Assembly (NCBI GenBank): GCA_964034945.1
Contig: OZ035960.1
Coordinates: 113,371,324 to 113,435,323 of the forward strand
Source of the DNA: Chrysopilus asiliformis
Lineage: Eukaryota > Arthropoda > Insecta > Diptera > Rhagionidae
Reading direction: 5' to 3'
Length of the DNA stretch: 64,000 nucleotides
Below, piece after piece: positions 12,001 through 23,614 of this stretch (position 1 is the stretch's first letter; each line of letters begins with the position of its first letter). A model generated the notes under the pieces. That model was not told the DNA's origin. It searched no databases and was given only the letters and a program-made list of their open reading frames with translations. The position numbers and the translations under genes were made by a program.

Positions 12001-12705
12001 TATACCCGTATGGTGAAACTATTGGAAAAATGACGGTAACTTTTGGAAAAATGACGGTAACTATTATTACAAAAATGTCTTTCTGTTTGTTAGTCTGTCA
12101 CTCTGTTAGTCTGTTAGGCACTTAGCACACCGAATGCGAATTCGCACCGCATTGCGAAAAAGTTCAAGTTTACCACGTGATCTTATATCACATGTCATCT
12201 ACATAAGCTCTAATTTTGTATTACGTAACCGTGTGGTCTCTGTAAAATTGCGGTCTCTGCAAAATTAGAGCTCATGTAGATGACATGTGATATAAGATCA
12301 CTTGGTAAGCTTGAACTTTTTCGCTATGCGGTGCGAATTCGCATTCGGTGTGTCAAGTGCCTTAGTCTGTGTATAAGATTTCTCAAAAACTAATAAAAGC
12401 TGATGTCATGATTTCATAGGCGTGTATGGGACGATCCTATCAAATTTTGGTGAAAACACGTTAACCGGAAGTAACCAAAATGGCACATTTTTAAAAATCG
12501 CGATTTCCCTTTTACTGTTTACTCTGAAGAAGTTAAGATATTAAAATTCTCCACAATTTTGCCGATATATTTTACCTTTATCGAGATATTTCAGATTCAC
12601 TGGTCGTGTTATAGCGTAGGTAAATTGCACGGGAAACTAGATTTTCTATGAGAAATTCACGTGCTGTTCACATCAAATATTTTTGTGTGAAATCTCTGCG
12701 GTTTC
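12000..12705 (+). repeat. Family A repeat, copy 3, degenerate and interrupted
   Basis: Begins after a B-like terminus and contains AAAAATGTCTTTCTGT, the CTGT tract, then after an insertion TAAGATTTCTCAAAAACTAA, GGGACGATCCTATCAA and AACCGGAAGTAACC, all in family A order. It ends with GTGCTGTTCACATCAAATAT, like the right end of the 46.1-47.2 kb relative. Internally shorter than copy 1. Split by a MITE at 12117-12361. Confidence 0.7.
12117..12361. mobile_element. Palindromic MITE with TTA target duplication
   Basis: 245-bp fold-back element with arms of about 108 bp, starting GGCACTT and containing ACACCGAATGCGAATTCGCA in both arms. TTA flanks it at 12114-12116 and 12362-12364. A TTA duplication is typical of PIF/Harbinger. 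It sits inside the CTGT tract of family A copy 3, so it is younger than that copy. No coding capacity. Confidence 0.88.
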
Positions 12706-14200
12706 ATTTAAATGTTCGGCATTTTCTTAAATCACGAATTTGCTAGCCAACAATTTGAGAGTAAAAAAAAAACAAATATCCAACATTATATTCAATCAAT
12801 CTTCCCGAAGCAAATCATATGGAGACATAAAATAAAATCAAAAACGATGTTAAAAATAATCAGATCAACTCACAGTGATTTATTGTTATACAATTAGACA
12901 GTTTTTTAAAACACATTTGCTATTCGGTTTTCTTCAATTTTTCTTTTCCTTAATTTTCAATCAAAATTAAATTACAATCGAGTGTTCAACGGGGAGTTAT
13001 ATTTTTGTATATTCTAGAAAAAGAAACATTAAATTTAGACAAGATTTGTTTTTTACTGAAAATTATTTATTTTGAAAAGTTATTTTCACGATTCAAATCT
13101 GTATGACACCATAAATTTTTAAATTACCGCACCGTTAATAAAATGAGATAATGGTTGCTCAAATCAAGTTGCAATGACTTCATTTTGTTCTACAATTCAT
13201 TTTAATACAGAAAATTTAAAATGCATCAGATAAAATTCTTTCACCTACATAAACGTAATGTTTAGAAATCTACGTATAGATATGTATTAGAATAAATATG
13301 TATCAGTCTTATATGCTCTTTACCTGTTAGAGAGATTCATATTTAAATATGTTTATATAGTATAGGTAGTACTTAACATAGATAGATAATAATGGCTGAT
13401 AGATATTTACTCAATTTGCCCCACAAATTCACTTTCATAACAACCTTTACGGGCATAGCAAAGGCATGGATACATTTGTGAAAAGACTAGGTAACTTCAT
13501 TTCAGTATGCTATTGAGACAAATCCCTTTCTCATTAATTTTAACAAATTTGCCGTAAATCGATTGATTGATTCAGTTTATGTAAAGATAACAATTTTGCA
13601 AAGTCTGATGAGATTAAAATGGCATTGCAATGAATAAATTATTTTAATATATTCAAAAATTCATCATCGAAAATTTAGTTAAATTCTGTGGGCATTGCGA
13701 ATAATGAATAAACCCGCTCTGCTAATTTCCTTAAGAAAAAAGGAAAAAAAAGCATACTTTTGTTATCAGCACAGGACCTTTCGTTTCGAATTTTGAAATT
13801 CAATCGTCAGATTCAGGATTAACGATCTAGAAAAATCCGTTGATAAAAACATGGAAAACAGGATATTTGCGTCATCCTTACAGGACCCTTTCTCAGATTT
13901 GATGCAATCCCATTGTAAGGTTTAGCCACACAAATTCGAAAAAAATTACACAGTAGAGCAGGCATCATCAGCTAGTGGCTCGGCTGGCTCATCACACAGA
14001 TTGGCTTTAACAGCGTAGCCACTATAATCGACCTTTTATTGTGTGCTGTAATGCTTGTGTGTGCGGCTTCGGATCGCAGGAATAAAACGAATCGTGCTTT
14101 GAGTTGGAATCGGAGCATTATTAGCATGACGCATTTCATTTTACATCAGTTCGTGTCAAGCCATTGCCGTGGAAGGTTGTGTTTCATTGAACTGTATTTT
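12706..14200. other. No recognised feature
   Basis: AT-rich unique DNA. No credible gene or repeat boundary. The frames at 12712-12897 and 14039-14254 lack recognisable domains. Confidence 0.4.
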
Positions 14201-14706
14201 TATACCCGTATGGTGAAACCAAAGGGTATACTAACTTTGCCTTACCGTTTGTAACGCCAAGATCCCGTCATCACACATAAAAATGAATTACACCAGTGTG
14301 TTTAGAATGATAAAAAAAATTGAATTTTGCATGTCCGTCTGTCTGTGGCGCGGATTGCGGGCGCACGGATTGAGCTAGAGACTTGAAATTTTGCGTGGAT
14401 CCGTTTTTCGTAAAATGCGAGGCTAAGTTCGTTAACGGGCAAAAATGGACCATTAGGGGGGGTACCCCCCATACGAACGAAAACGCATCAAAAAAGTGCA
14501 AGAACAAAAGTTATTTAGGATATAATTCTACATAAAACTCCCATACATCAAAATCCAATTGGAATAAATTTTAAAAAATCTTATTGGAAAGTTTGACTTC
14601 AAAGTGGAATTTTGGTACAACTGTTCAAATTTTGATACGAATATCACCATACGGGTCTCCAATGATTGCCAGATAGGCAATTATAGCTTTTGTTATGTTT
14701 ATTTGT
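14201..14706 (-). repeat. Family B repeat, copy 1
   Basis: ~0.5 kb repeat starting TATACCCGTATGGTGAAACC and ending near CAATTATAGCTTTTGTTATG. It contains a CTGT tract at 14335-14346, the block GATTGAGCTAGAGACTTGAA, and TTGCCAGATAGGCAA. Matched in reverse at 57713-58296 and 58483-59077. Subterminal inverted repeats (ACCCGTATGGTGA and TCACCATACGGGT) suggest a DNA element; no coding capacity. Confidence 0.8.
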
Positions 14707-14838
14707 AGTGGTTATAAATTTTGCTTGTAAAGGTAGCGACAGTTACTTTGATGGCCCCTGCAGTGGAGCCACAAATAAACATACTCAGATAACCAGTGCC
14801 CATAGTAGCATCTGAACCCATTTTTAACTCGTAGCCGA

Positions 14839-15111
14839 CAGTCGTAGCTGACAAAACGCTTTTGTTTTAGAGAGCTTAAAAGCTTTCATTGCATCGACGA
14901 AGAATAAAATGCCGAAACGAACCGACTACGATCGTTTGCTAGATATCCTCATCCCTTGGTGCCTTTCGGCGATCAAATAGAATGTTGGATTTACTTGTTT
15001 GTTTTTCTATTTCGCCTTTACCATCATTGCATGCGACTTCAATTTAGACTGGCAATCAAAGCTTTCAAGCTCTGCCATGAGCCAACAAAAGCGTTTTGTC
15101 AGCTACGACTA
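14839..15111. mobile_element. MITE nested in the left fold-back arm
   Basis: Inverted repeats AGTCGTAGCTGACAAAACGC continue as TTTTGTT on both sides. The right arm of the host element runs uninterrupted across the same place (CTCGTAGCCGATACACAGAG when reversed), so this is an insertion into one arm only. Exact edges are uncertain by a few bases because the flanks (GCCGA and TCGGC) are themselves complementary. Confidence 0.7.
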
Positions 15112-15616
15112 TCGGCCACAGAGCTTCTATAGAACAGAGGTTAAAATCACACTGAGCGAACAAAATATGTCGTGAAATATGGGACTTTACTTTGAATATG
15201 TACAAATATAGAAGAATAATCTATTAGTTTTCACCTTGGGCCGATGGTGGCGAAAGTGTCTGCGGTTCAAGTATTAAATAAAAATCCCCCAAACTTAAAG
15301 CTTAGGTATGTGTATTAACTAAAATACCCTAAAACTTTAAGCACAATGGGAAATTTATAATCGCAATGATCGCGGTTTATCATTGTGTGCTGTACGTGTT
15401 CAGTTCATTCCTCGTATGACACCATAAGAATCAACGCAACACCGCTTTGCTTCTTAAATGTGTGCGTGCTTTTTGGTCTGGGATATTTGTGGGGAAATTC
15501 TCAATTTGAATCTAAACTAAAAGCTACAATATTACATAAAAATGATCACTATCGCCACCATCGGCCCAAGGTGAAAACTAATCATTATTCTTCTATATTT
15601 GTACATATTCAAAGGA

Positions 15617-15674
15617 CTTTATCATTAGCACAAGCAGGAAAAAGCTTTCGTAAAGCTTTCGAGCTAATGATAAA
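15617..15674. repeat. Small palindromic insertion in the right fold-back arm
   Basis: TATCATTAGC and GCTAATGATA enclose a core with GAAAAAGCTTTCGTAAAGC. The left arm of the host element lacks it (CATATTCAAAG then AAGTCCCA-type sequence when reversed), so it is an insertion or hairpin-borne expansion of about 55 bp. Confidence 0.55.
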
Positions 15675-15827
15675 ATCCCATATTTCACGCCATAATTTTG
15701 TCGCTCAGTGTGATTTTAACCTCTGTTCTATAGAAGCTCTGTGTATCGGCTACGAGTTAAAAATGGGTTCAGATGCTACTATGGGCACTGGTTATGTTTA
15801 TTTGTGGTAGAGCGTTATAAGGAGGGT

Positions 15828-15955
15828 GTTCCACCCTTTATTTAGCTTGCTTTTAAAAGCTCTTATTTAGCTTGCTTTTAAAAGCTTTTATTTAGCTTCC
15901 TTTTAAAAGCTCTTATTGAGCTTGTTTTTTAAAGCTCTTATTTAGCTTGTTTTTT
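15828..15955. repeat. Tandem repeat, ~29-bp unit, about four units
   Basis: Repeats of AAGCTCTTATTTAGCTTGCT followed by TTTAA. The unit contains a partial palindrome AGCTT/AAGCT. Confidence 0.8.
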
Positions 15956-15960
15956 TTGTC

Positions 15961-18284
15961 TGTTAAGACTGTTAAGAGATTTTAAGATCTCTTATAGATT
16001 GCTTTCATTCGATGTACAGCAGTTTTTCTTTGACAAAACCCGGTTACAAAACTCGGTTACAAAAACCGGTCAGTCAAAAATGTGTGTGGAGTTTTATGAC
16101 CCAATTCAATCAATATTTTGTGAGTTTTTATCTCAATGACTTTGGATTTTCGATTATCGAAGCATCGAATCGTGTAATTAATTAAAAAAAATGTTTGTAT
16201 TTACTAAAATATCAATTTTAATACCCCCATATCGTTCTTAAACGATGCTCATCATTATTTAAAAATCATTTAATACTTCTATTAAATCCTTGTCTTTTAA
16301 ACAATAGATTACAATATGAATGGGCATCTCAAGACTGTTTAAAAGAAACATAAGCCGCAAAGAACTCGATGAATATTAAACAGTGGCCTCGTATACATAT
16401 GTATGACAAAAAAAAACTATAATAAATGATAAAAGAAAGAAATTTTGATTTTTTTTTTCTCTCATTTATATGGAATTTTTATGTTTTGCATAAAGGAAAA
16501 AACAAAGAGAACAGCAAAGTGTAGAGTAAAGGCGAAGAAAAAGAAAAAGAGTTGCATTTAAGAAAAACACTTTCTTCATGGGGAAACAAATGAAATTCTA
16601 CCCTGTCATCTCATTCTCATTCATATTTGTGTTTAGTTGGAAACCGTTGAGGATTAAAAAAAAAAAGAGGAAGAATGAAATAACAAAGAAAAAAAACCGC
16701 AAAGAAAAAGAATTTCTGAGGAGGCCACAAATGATTCTCAAGTGTGTATTTTTGTTTGGCTTCAGTTCTATATTCTTTTCTCGGTTTCTTATAAAAAAAA
16801 AATCATCAATGGAACGAAGAAATAACAACAACAACAATGCAAGGCATCCCACACCCAAGGAATCAAACAGATCTTTGGTAATATGAGGTCCCTTTCTAGT
16901 CTCCCCACATAAGTGTATATGTCCGTATAGTCTTCGGCTCAACAGCACAAAATAACATCGTATTTCCACAGGCTTTCGAGAATGTGAAATAAACCAAAGT
17001 CAAAACTAACAGAAGAACGAAAAAAAAGTTCACATTTGTGTCTGGAGGGCATCTATCTATCTATCCCTCATCTCTTGTCCACATATCCTAGCCTTCTACT
17101 TCTAAGCTTTCTTTCGTCGTTTACTTATTGTTATGAAAAATATTTATTATTTTTTTAAATTTTTTTTTGTTTTTTAATCTTAAAAAAACTCTCATGTTCC
17201 GAAGTGCTTTTCATCCTGAAATGTTTTCTTGTATAAACGTTGAATTCCTGAACGATTCCGCTTAAAAAAGCGTAGTGAATCCCCCGCGACTCCGTTTCTA
17301 CTTTTCGTCTTAGATAAAATGCATCTATTGTATGTATAAGAAAACATTTTTCGTCCTATACGAGTATTGTTAGTCCCAAGAGCATTTCATCCTTAAAGGA
17401 CCTTTATTATTTATTTAATGGTCGTTTTTTTCTTGAGAAAATTAAATTACGGAATTCGAATTAAATAAATTTCTTTCCACTCAAATTCCAACACAACAGT
17501 TTTTTTTTCTTTCTTTCTTTTTTTCTTTTTTCATTTTTTTTTCTTTTTAATGTTACAATTTTATACCCAAAATAAATAACAAACGCACTTCTTTTGTCTT
17601 TAAGGTGATGGTAAATCAAAGATAAATTTTGGTATCCATTTTTCACACAATAACCCATGAAGAGGCTTGAGATTGATTACACCGAGAGAAATGATCAAAT
17701 CAGAGGTTTCCCACCTGATTTATGTCGATATCCCCTTTTCGAGATTTAGAGTAAAAAAGAATCGGTGACCACAACGACTGATAAAATACAAAGTTATGTG
17801 CCGCAGTCAAAAATCTTCAATGCTCAAACTAAAAAAAGTGGGACGCAGGAAAATTGGGAAAAGGGATTATATCTTCTGATATACCCACCCGTCACCTCGA
17901 AAAATCTTTACCCGGCACATACAAGGGAAGCGTATAAAACGTCCCTGCACCGCTTTTGCACCTTCACTTCACCAAGCAAAGATTAAGATATTGCCCCGGA
18001 TGCCCATTTTGTCGCTGATGACCGTTTTGTCCCGCAATCCGCTAAAGCTTTAATTTTGTTACAAAAATCATTAAAATTGAGGTCTTTTTACTTAAATAAT
18101 CTGCGCTATTTTACTTAAATGAGGACCGTTCTTCAGGGATCCTTAAAACCTAGAAAACTCTTCGCATTGCCAAGATATTGCATTCTCTAGGTCCGCGGAT
18201 GCTTCAAATTCTTCATAAATATAATAGCTTTACTTTTATAAGGTTTACAGCCCTATTCTGACGACTGTGAGTGCCGGTGATCTA
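15961..18284. other. No recognised gene; pyrimidine tract at 17499-17555
   Basis: AT-rich DNA with purine-rich stretches near 16530-16720 and a CT-rich tract at 17499-17555. Overlapping frames on both strands at 16578-16969 are low-complexity lysine/phenylalanine translations. TACACCGAGAGAAATGATC at 17679 resembles a TA-flanked MITE end, but no partner was found. Confidence 0.4.
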
Positions 18285-18556
18285 CACTCAGAAAAATGGA
18301 GGCTAACTCGACGACCTACATACGGCGTAATTGGCCTCGGGCAGGCGCGCGTTCGCCTGCATGTGGGCAAGTAAAACTGAGTTGACCTGTGGTCGGAGAA
18401 ATTCTGAAATTAAGCCACCAGCAGGTGAAGTAGGGCATTGGGAGCTGCACGAGTTGACCTTAGATAGGTTAACTCTGACCGCTAGCTGGCTTACAGACAC
18501 CTCTGTAAGGTCAGAGTTAACCTGACAAAAAGTTGACCTGAACATTTTTCTGAGTG
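18285..18556. mobile_element. TA-flanked MITE family E, copy 1
   Basis: 272 bp with inverted repeats CACTCAGAAAAAT and TA on both sides (18283-18284, 18557-18558), as expected for a Tc1/mariner-type non-autonomous element. The interior is less AT-rich than its surroundings and has several GGTCAAC/GTTGACC motifs. It is nearly identical to 61630-61900. Open frames inside are not credible genes. Confidence 0.9.
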
Positions 18557-18558
18557 TA

Positions 18559-19390
18559 GGGTCTGTGACTTAGGTGTCACCACGCCAGAATACGGCTGTA
18601 AGTTTATTGTCGTGTGCTCTGCATTACCTCGGAATTTATAGCTAAACAATCGATAGAACACGTACAAAAAGGTTTGCAATATAATTCGCATATCCAAAAA
18701 TTTCTTCAATTAAGGACAATAGTTCAATTAAGGGCAATGGCAATTTAAATCGATATTTTAGTATTACTATTTACACGTAATTATAGTTATCTCCGATTCC
18801 GATAACCGAAACGAACAAAGGTGTTAAAAAAAACCAACTAATTCTAAAACAACTTATTCGGTTAAACCGTTATCTGATACGTTACACGCAGAAACAATAA
18901 ATATACAATATAGATATGTATCTCATTATACAAGCTGTCTAAACACGGAATCCTTAACAAGAATATGATGTAAAAGGCACCTAACAAAATTTGTATAAAT
19001 TTCAATTTATATTTTGAAGAGGTAGAATAACAACATCAACGTATCATGACATAACAAAATACCCTTATTTGAATATTGGTGATTCTGAAACAAACATTAA
19101 AACCCAGACACACACACACACAAACGCAATACAAAAATTTTATGCACAACTCAAGTTATAAAATTTTTAAATTATATGATAATTCGTTTTTTTATATTGC
19201 AAGTTATTATATTTTCTCGCAAATTTCTAATTTATGTAATGCAGAAAGTGTTTATAGACATAAAAAGATAAACTTTAAGATTTGAAAAAATACATTCAAA
19301 AGTAGTAGATATCTGCCACTATATTAAATAACTTTCTAGTATCAGATACGTGGCAGAAACGTACCATAAACCAAAATTGCTGCTAAAGTA
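18559..19390. other. No recognised feature
   Basis: AT-rich. Short inverted motifs near 18780-18890 and 19296-19360 (ATCTGCCAC/GTGGCAGA) may be remnants of small elements, but boundaries could not be set. Confidence 0.35.
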
Positions 19391-19619
19391 CACGCAGAGA
19401 AAACAAAATAGTAAATCAAATTATTTTTTTAGGTCGAATAGCGAATACAACTAATATAGTTACTTTCACTTACAAAAATAATCAATTTAACCACAAAATA
19501 GTATATTTTACTACAAAGTTGTTAAATTTTTTATAAAAATATTAAATTTCGACTGCTTTTGTAATTTAAATTAGCTATTTTAGTTGTATTCCTGATTGGA
19601 ACTATTTTATCTCCGCGTG
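19391..19619. mobile_element. TA-flanked MITE with CACGCAGAGA ends
   Basis: 229 bp. The left end CACGCAGAGAAAACAAAATA and the reversed right end CACGCGGAGATAAAATAG match imperfectly, with TA on both sides. The next inner block (GAATACAACTAA-like) is also inverted between the arms. No coding capacity. Confidence 0.75.
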
Positions 19620-19621
19620 TA

Positions 19622-20031
19622 TGTTGTAAAATTTATCAAAAAAGATTGCAACGTTTAACAGATTTTCCGTTGCAATTTTTCCTCTAGCAAAATAGCTTTC
19701 TGATTTGTTATTTTATCGAATTACGCATACATGACCTATTACGCAATTGAATAACAGAAATAAATCGTCACACGAATAAAAAATATATATAAAATTGCTA
19801 ATAGTGTGGTATGTAATCGTATTAATTACAAATTAGATCGGCGTTACTAGAGAGTTGGTTAAGGAAAAATTCTTTAGTTCAATAGTTTTGATTACTATTA
19901 AGTTTCTAGAGGTTTTTGATCCATTTGTGGTAAGATATGTATGAGTATTTCTTACGGCATTTCATTTCAGGTAATGGCGAAAAATCTATAGACAAACAAT
20001 TTATAATTTAACGCGACCAACTGAATTATTA
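19622..20031. other. No recognised feature
   Basis: AT-rich spacer between two TA-flanked elements. Confidence 0.4.
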
Positions 20032-20239
20032 AGGGTATTCACAGTCCTCTTTTAAATTGCGAGTAATTTTACCGCTCGGTAATTCAGTCAAGTTTAACAG
20101 ATTTTTACCGAGACGGTAATTTGGTTCATGTAAAAATGAATTACCGGATTCGGTAATTGTAGACATGCCTTGAGTCGTGTTTTCCGGCCCGATTATTCGG
20201 TATCAAGAATCAACCGCGATGGCGCTAGTAATGTTTTTA

Positions 20240-21144
20240 ACACATGGATCAATAAGTCCCGAGACTAACCCAGAGATGACGCTCGTAGTAAACCAGTAAC
20301 CACGTCTTTCTAGAGTACTAACCTTTGCTTGAAACGTGTCAAAATTTTAAGTCGATCGGACCAGAAACAGCTGAGTTATCGAGGTTGGAGTAAAGTCGTT
20401 TTGTAGTTTGTTTAAAAAATGGAAAAAACCGAGTTTCGTGTTCTGATAAAACATTGTTTTTTAATGGATAAAAACACCGTGCAAGCGAAACAATGGATTG
20501 AAAAATGTTACCCGGACTCTTGTCCATCAAAAGCAACGATTTGTCGGTGGTTTGCCGAGTTTAAACGTGGTCGTACCGACACAAATGACGCGGAACGCTC
20601 GGGTAGACCTGTGGAAGCCGTTACACCGGAAAATGTGAGTGAAGTGACAAAAATTATAATGAAAGATCGTAAAGTGAAGCTCCGTGAGATTGCTGAGATA
20701 ACACAGATATCATATGGAAGTGCATTTACTATCCTTCATGAAAAATTGAGCATGAAAAAGGTTTTTTCCAAGTGGGTGCCGCGATTGCTTTCGATGAAAC
20801 AAAAACAGCAACGAGTCGATGATTCAGAAAGCTGTTTATCGCTATTTACTCGCAATAAAAAAGATTTCTTGCGTCGTTACGTGACCATGGACGAAACATG
20901 GATACATCACTACACTCCAGAGTCGAAGCGGCAGTCATCTGAGTGGCGCACAGCTGGCGAAAGCCGTCCGAAGCGTCCGAAAACGCAGCAGTCAGCTGGC
21001 AAAGTCATGGCGTCAGTTTTTTGGGATACGCATGGCGTGACGATTGTATCACCCTAAAAGGTGATTATATTGATGAATAAAAAAAAATTTTGCAAAAAAA
21101 ATGTTGTTTTCATTGTTAGTCTCGGGACTTATTGATCCATGTGT
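20240..21144 (+). mobile_element. Mariner copy 2, internally deleted
   Basis: 905 bp with the same inverted repeats as copy 1 and TA duplications (20238-20239, 21145-21146). Compared with copy 1 it lacks 388 bp of the 3' part of the gene, with the junction at GGCGTGA/CGATTG near 21040. The remaining sequence differs from copy 1 at only a few positions. It lies inside a MITE and so inserted later than that element. Confidence 0.95.
20419..21057 (+). pseudogene. Truncated mariner transposase
   Basis: 212 codons. The first ~206 match copy 1 with about four substitutions (D17, S34, K127 and T156 here). The helix-turn-helix region, the WVPRLL linker and the first catalytic aspartate (MDETW, residue 158) are present. 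The 388-bp deletion removes the second and third aspartates and shifts the frame, adding a few foreign residues before the stop. It cannot be catalytically competent, though it could still bind inverted repeats if expressed. Confidence 0.94.
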
Positions 21145-21439
21145 TAGTTGTCAAATTTTCTCGCTGGTTATCTCATCGGACTGCAATTTTTTTCAATTTT
21201 GATAGCCGTTGCCACAATAGAAATTCAAAAGAATACATCAAACATGGATTTAAAGGTATGTGACATATTTTACAATCAAATTCGCAGTTCATGATTTGGT
21301 CACGTATCCAATAAAATCGCTGTTCTCAAATCTGTGCTGTGGGATGTTCACAGCAGAATATTTCCAGTCTTTTAATATTACCGAAAACACCGAACACCCA
21401 AAATTAAAAGAGGACTGTGAATACCCTTATTGTACACTG

Positions 21440-21772
21440 AATTTTAACACATTCGAGTAGGCCTTTTTATATCGAACCAATCGTCGGACACAAAAATGAT
21501 ATACACCATGGTGTTAGGGATGACAAAAGATTTTAATTTCTGCGTGTCCAGCCGTCTGTTTGTCGGTCCGTGAACACCATAACTTTCGAAAGGATTGAGA
21601 TAGAGACTTGAAATTCAGCAGAAATAGAAATAGTTTCTCGGAAATAGCAGGCTAAGTTCTTGAACGTTCAAAATGGGACCATTCCTTCCCCCTCTCCCAT
21701 ACAAATGGACTTTTTTTCATTTCTTCTGCCCTCGTATAAAGTAGAAGGCAAAAGTACATTCTTAACAGAAGT
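21440..21772 (-). repeat. Degenerate family B-like repeat
   Basis: Shares with family B the order: ATACACCATGGTGTTAGGGAT, a CTGT-type tract, GATTGAGATAGAGACTTGAA and AGGCTAAGTTCTTGAAC. It is diverged throughout and lacks clear ends; the right side is cut by D copy 2. Confidence 0.6.
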
Positions 21773-21775
21773 CAG

Positions 21776-21990
21776 GGCACCAATCATGTATTCCGACGCG
21801 TCTCTGTCTTTCGACTTCGACGCAGCTTTTAACTCTTGACTTCGCCATATCAACAGCTTCAAATTTCCTCACGTTTCGATTCATAGTGACGATTCCGCGA
21901 AATTTCAAGCTGCAGATATGGCGAAGTCAAGAGTTAAAAGCTGCGTCGAAGTCGAAAGACAGAGACGTGTCGGAATACATGATTGGTGCC
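21776..21990. mobile_element. Palindromic MITE family D, copy 2
   Basis: 215 bp, a slightly shorter version of the 232-bp element, missing part of the centre. Ends are GGCACCAATCATGTATTCCG and its complement, flanked by CAG on both sides (21773-21775, 21991-21993). Confidence 0.9.
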
Positions 21991-21993
21991 CAG

Positions 21994-23614
21994 GACAATT
22001 TGTTCATTCTTTATTTTAGAGATTTTTTTTTAGTTTGGTTTGTCAGAAGTGGTTACTGACCGGACATTATTAATATACCCAATTAATGATATTCCTCAAC
22101 ATATTTTGCTCCTCTCATCAAATCGTCTCAATTAATTTTCACTCTAACTCAAGAATTTATTGAAATCTTTCCCATAAATATCTCCTTATTTTCCGCATAC
22201 AAGTAAAATTAATATTAATAAACTCCACATCATTCAAATTAAATATTTTTTTCAAAAATTTAAAACTTGAGTTTTGGAAATACTAAATTATTGCTAGAAC
22301 ATATTCAAAACAGAATCCCTTAAGCATTATTTTGATAAAAAAAAGAAAAAGAAGTGATGCCTTAGCTTAATAACTCAAATAAACTCCTTGAGAGACGTTT
22401 TTTTTCTGTCGTTTTTGAAAAGAATACAAACGTCTGACATTTGAAAAAGGGTCACATCCCGCCGCTTACCAAAGCCCTCTCTCAATTAGAATTGTTAGAC
22501 AGTTTCTTAACCTGAAGGACGATATTTGAAGAAGTTTATTCATTCAGTAAATTCCGGTTTCCTATATAGAAAATACCTTTTATACAAAATCAAGGTTGAA
22601 AATTTGCCCCATATATACAAGGATATTTCCATAAATGAGCAAAACAAACCTTTTTAAATCTTCTATTCACTTTTGTATGTTTCAGTGTCTTTGATTATTC
22701 AAGGATGAAAGTTCTGGGTTAAAAAATCTTTTTGCCGATTTGATATACTGACCACAAATGTAGTCTTTTTTGTGGAGTTTTGATAGAAAAATCCGGATAT
22801 ACTCAATCCGATTCTAACTTATCGTAAGAAAACAGCACAAAATCATTGGAAACTCTAAGATAACATAAACCCCCGATTGACGTTTTCAATTATATATGAA
22901 GTTGCATAGAATCTTGGAAAGAATTGTCGCAACAATTCAACAACACGATCATGACGCAATTAATATAAATTTCCCCTAGACGAATTCCCCTCTACGTATG
23001 GAAATTAAATAAAAGACATTAAAGATATTTTCATCGGATTGCCAAGACAAAATCAACTCGAAATAATACAACAAAAGTAATAAAATTAAGACAAATACCC
23101 CGCCTGAATCACAACGTTTAATAGCAACATGAATTGGTCATTGCTTACTAAGTGACAATTAAATTAGTCAAGACGTGAGGTCTCGGGATAAGTGAGATTT
23201 CGCCTGCCATTAGTATTTTAACACTAAAACGAAATCAGAATCAAAGATGCTTCAAATTAGACAAACGACAGAATAGTTTAGGAACATATAAGAATAAGAT
23301 TACTGCACAACATTAGGAGTGAATTGTGAATACATGTGCGATCGTTTGTTTCATTAAGTGTGCTGACATTCTGGCAAAATTCGTATAACAACTTGTTAGA
23401 GATTTGACTTTCAGCGACTTTTCAAATTCCTCAGCTTTCATTTTTGCTACACAGAAGATCTCAGAAGATTTTATTATTTAAAAAATATAGATATAAAATT
23501 TACATTGTCTCATTCAGTTTAAGAGATTTGAAAAGTATCATTTTTTTCGTTAAAATAGCACAAATTTTTCACAGTATCGAAGCGCGATTTTAAACTATAG
23601 AAAAAATCTATAAC
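21994..23614. other. No recognised feature
   Basis: AT-rich unique DNA without a credible gene, RNA or repeat boundary. Confidence 0.4.

Larger units (their letters stand above)
14769..15807. mobile_element. Fold-back element with nested insertions
   Basis: Outer arms are inverted copies. The left starts CCACAAATAAACATA and continues through CAGTGCCCATAGTAGCATCT; the right ends with its reverse complement. The arms continue inward through TATAGAACAGAGGTTAAAAT and GGGCCGATGGTGGCGA to a unique centre (about 15250-15540). The left arm is split by a MITE at 14839-15111; the right arm by a small palindrome at 15617-15674. No coding capacity; the 141-codon frame at 15385-15810 is a translation of the arm. 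Confidence 0.75.
20032..21427. mobile_element. TA-flanked MITE split by mariner copy 2
   Basis: Inverted repeats AGGGTATTCACAGTCCTCTT at both ends with flanking TA (20030-20031, 21428-21429). Without the mariner it is about 490 bp. The left part carries three palindromes of the form TTACCG-n-CGGTAA at 20068-20160 that may be subterminal binding sites. The interior sequence is otherwise non-coding. Confidence 0.85.

Noticed and set aside
15385..15810. 141-codon frame
   Set aside because: Runs through the right arm of a fold-back element; the reversed left arm has no matching frame because of insertions, and no domain is seen.
18303..18545. 80-residue frame conserved at 61.6 kb
   Set aside because: It spans the inside of family E MITEs; conservation reflects recent copying of the element, and no domain is recognisable.
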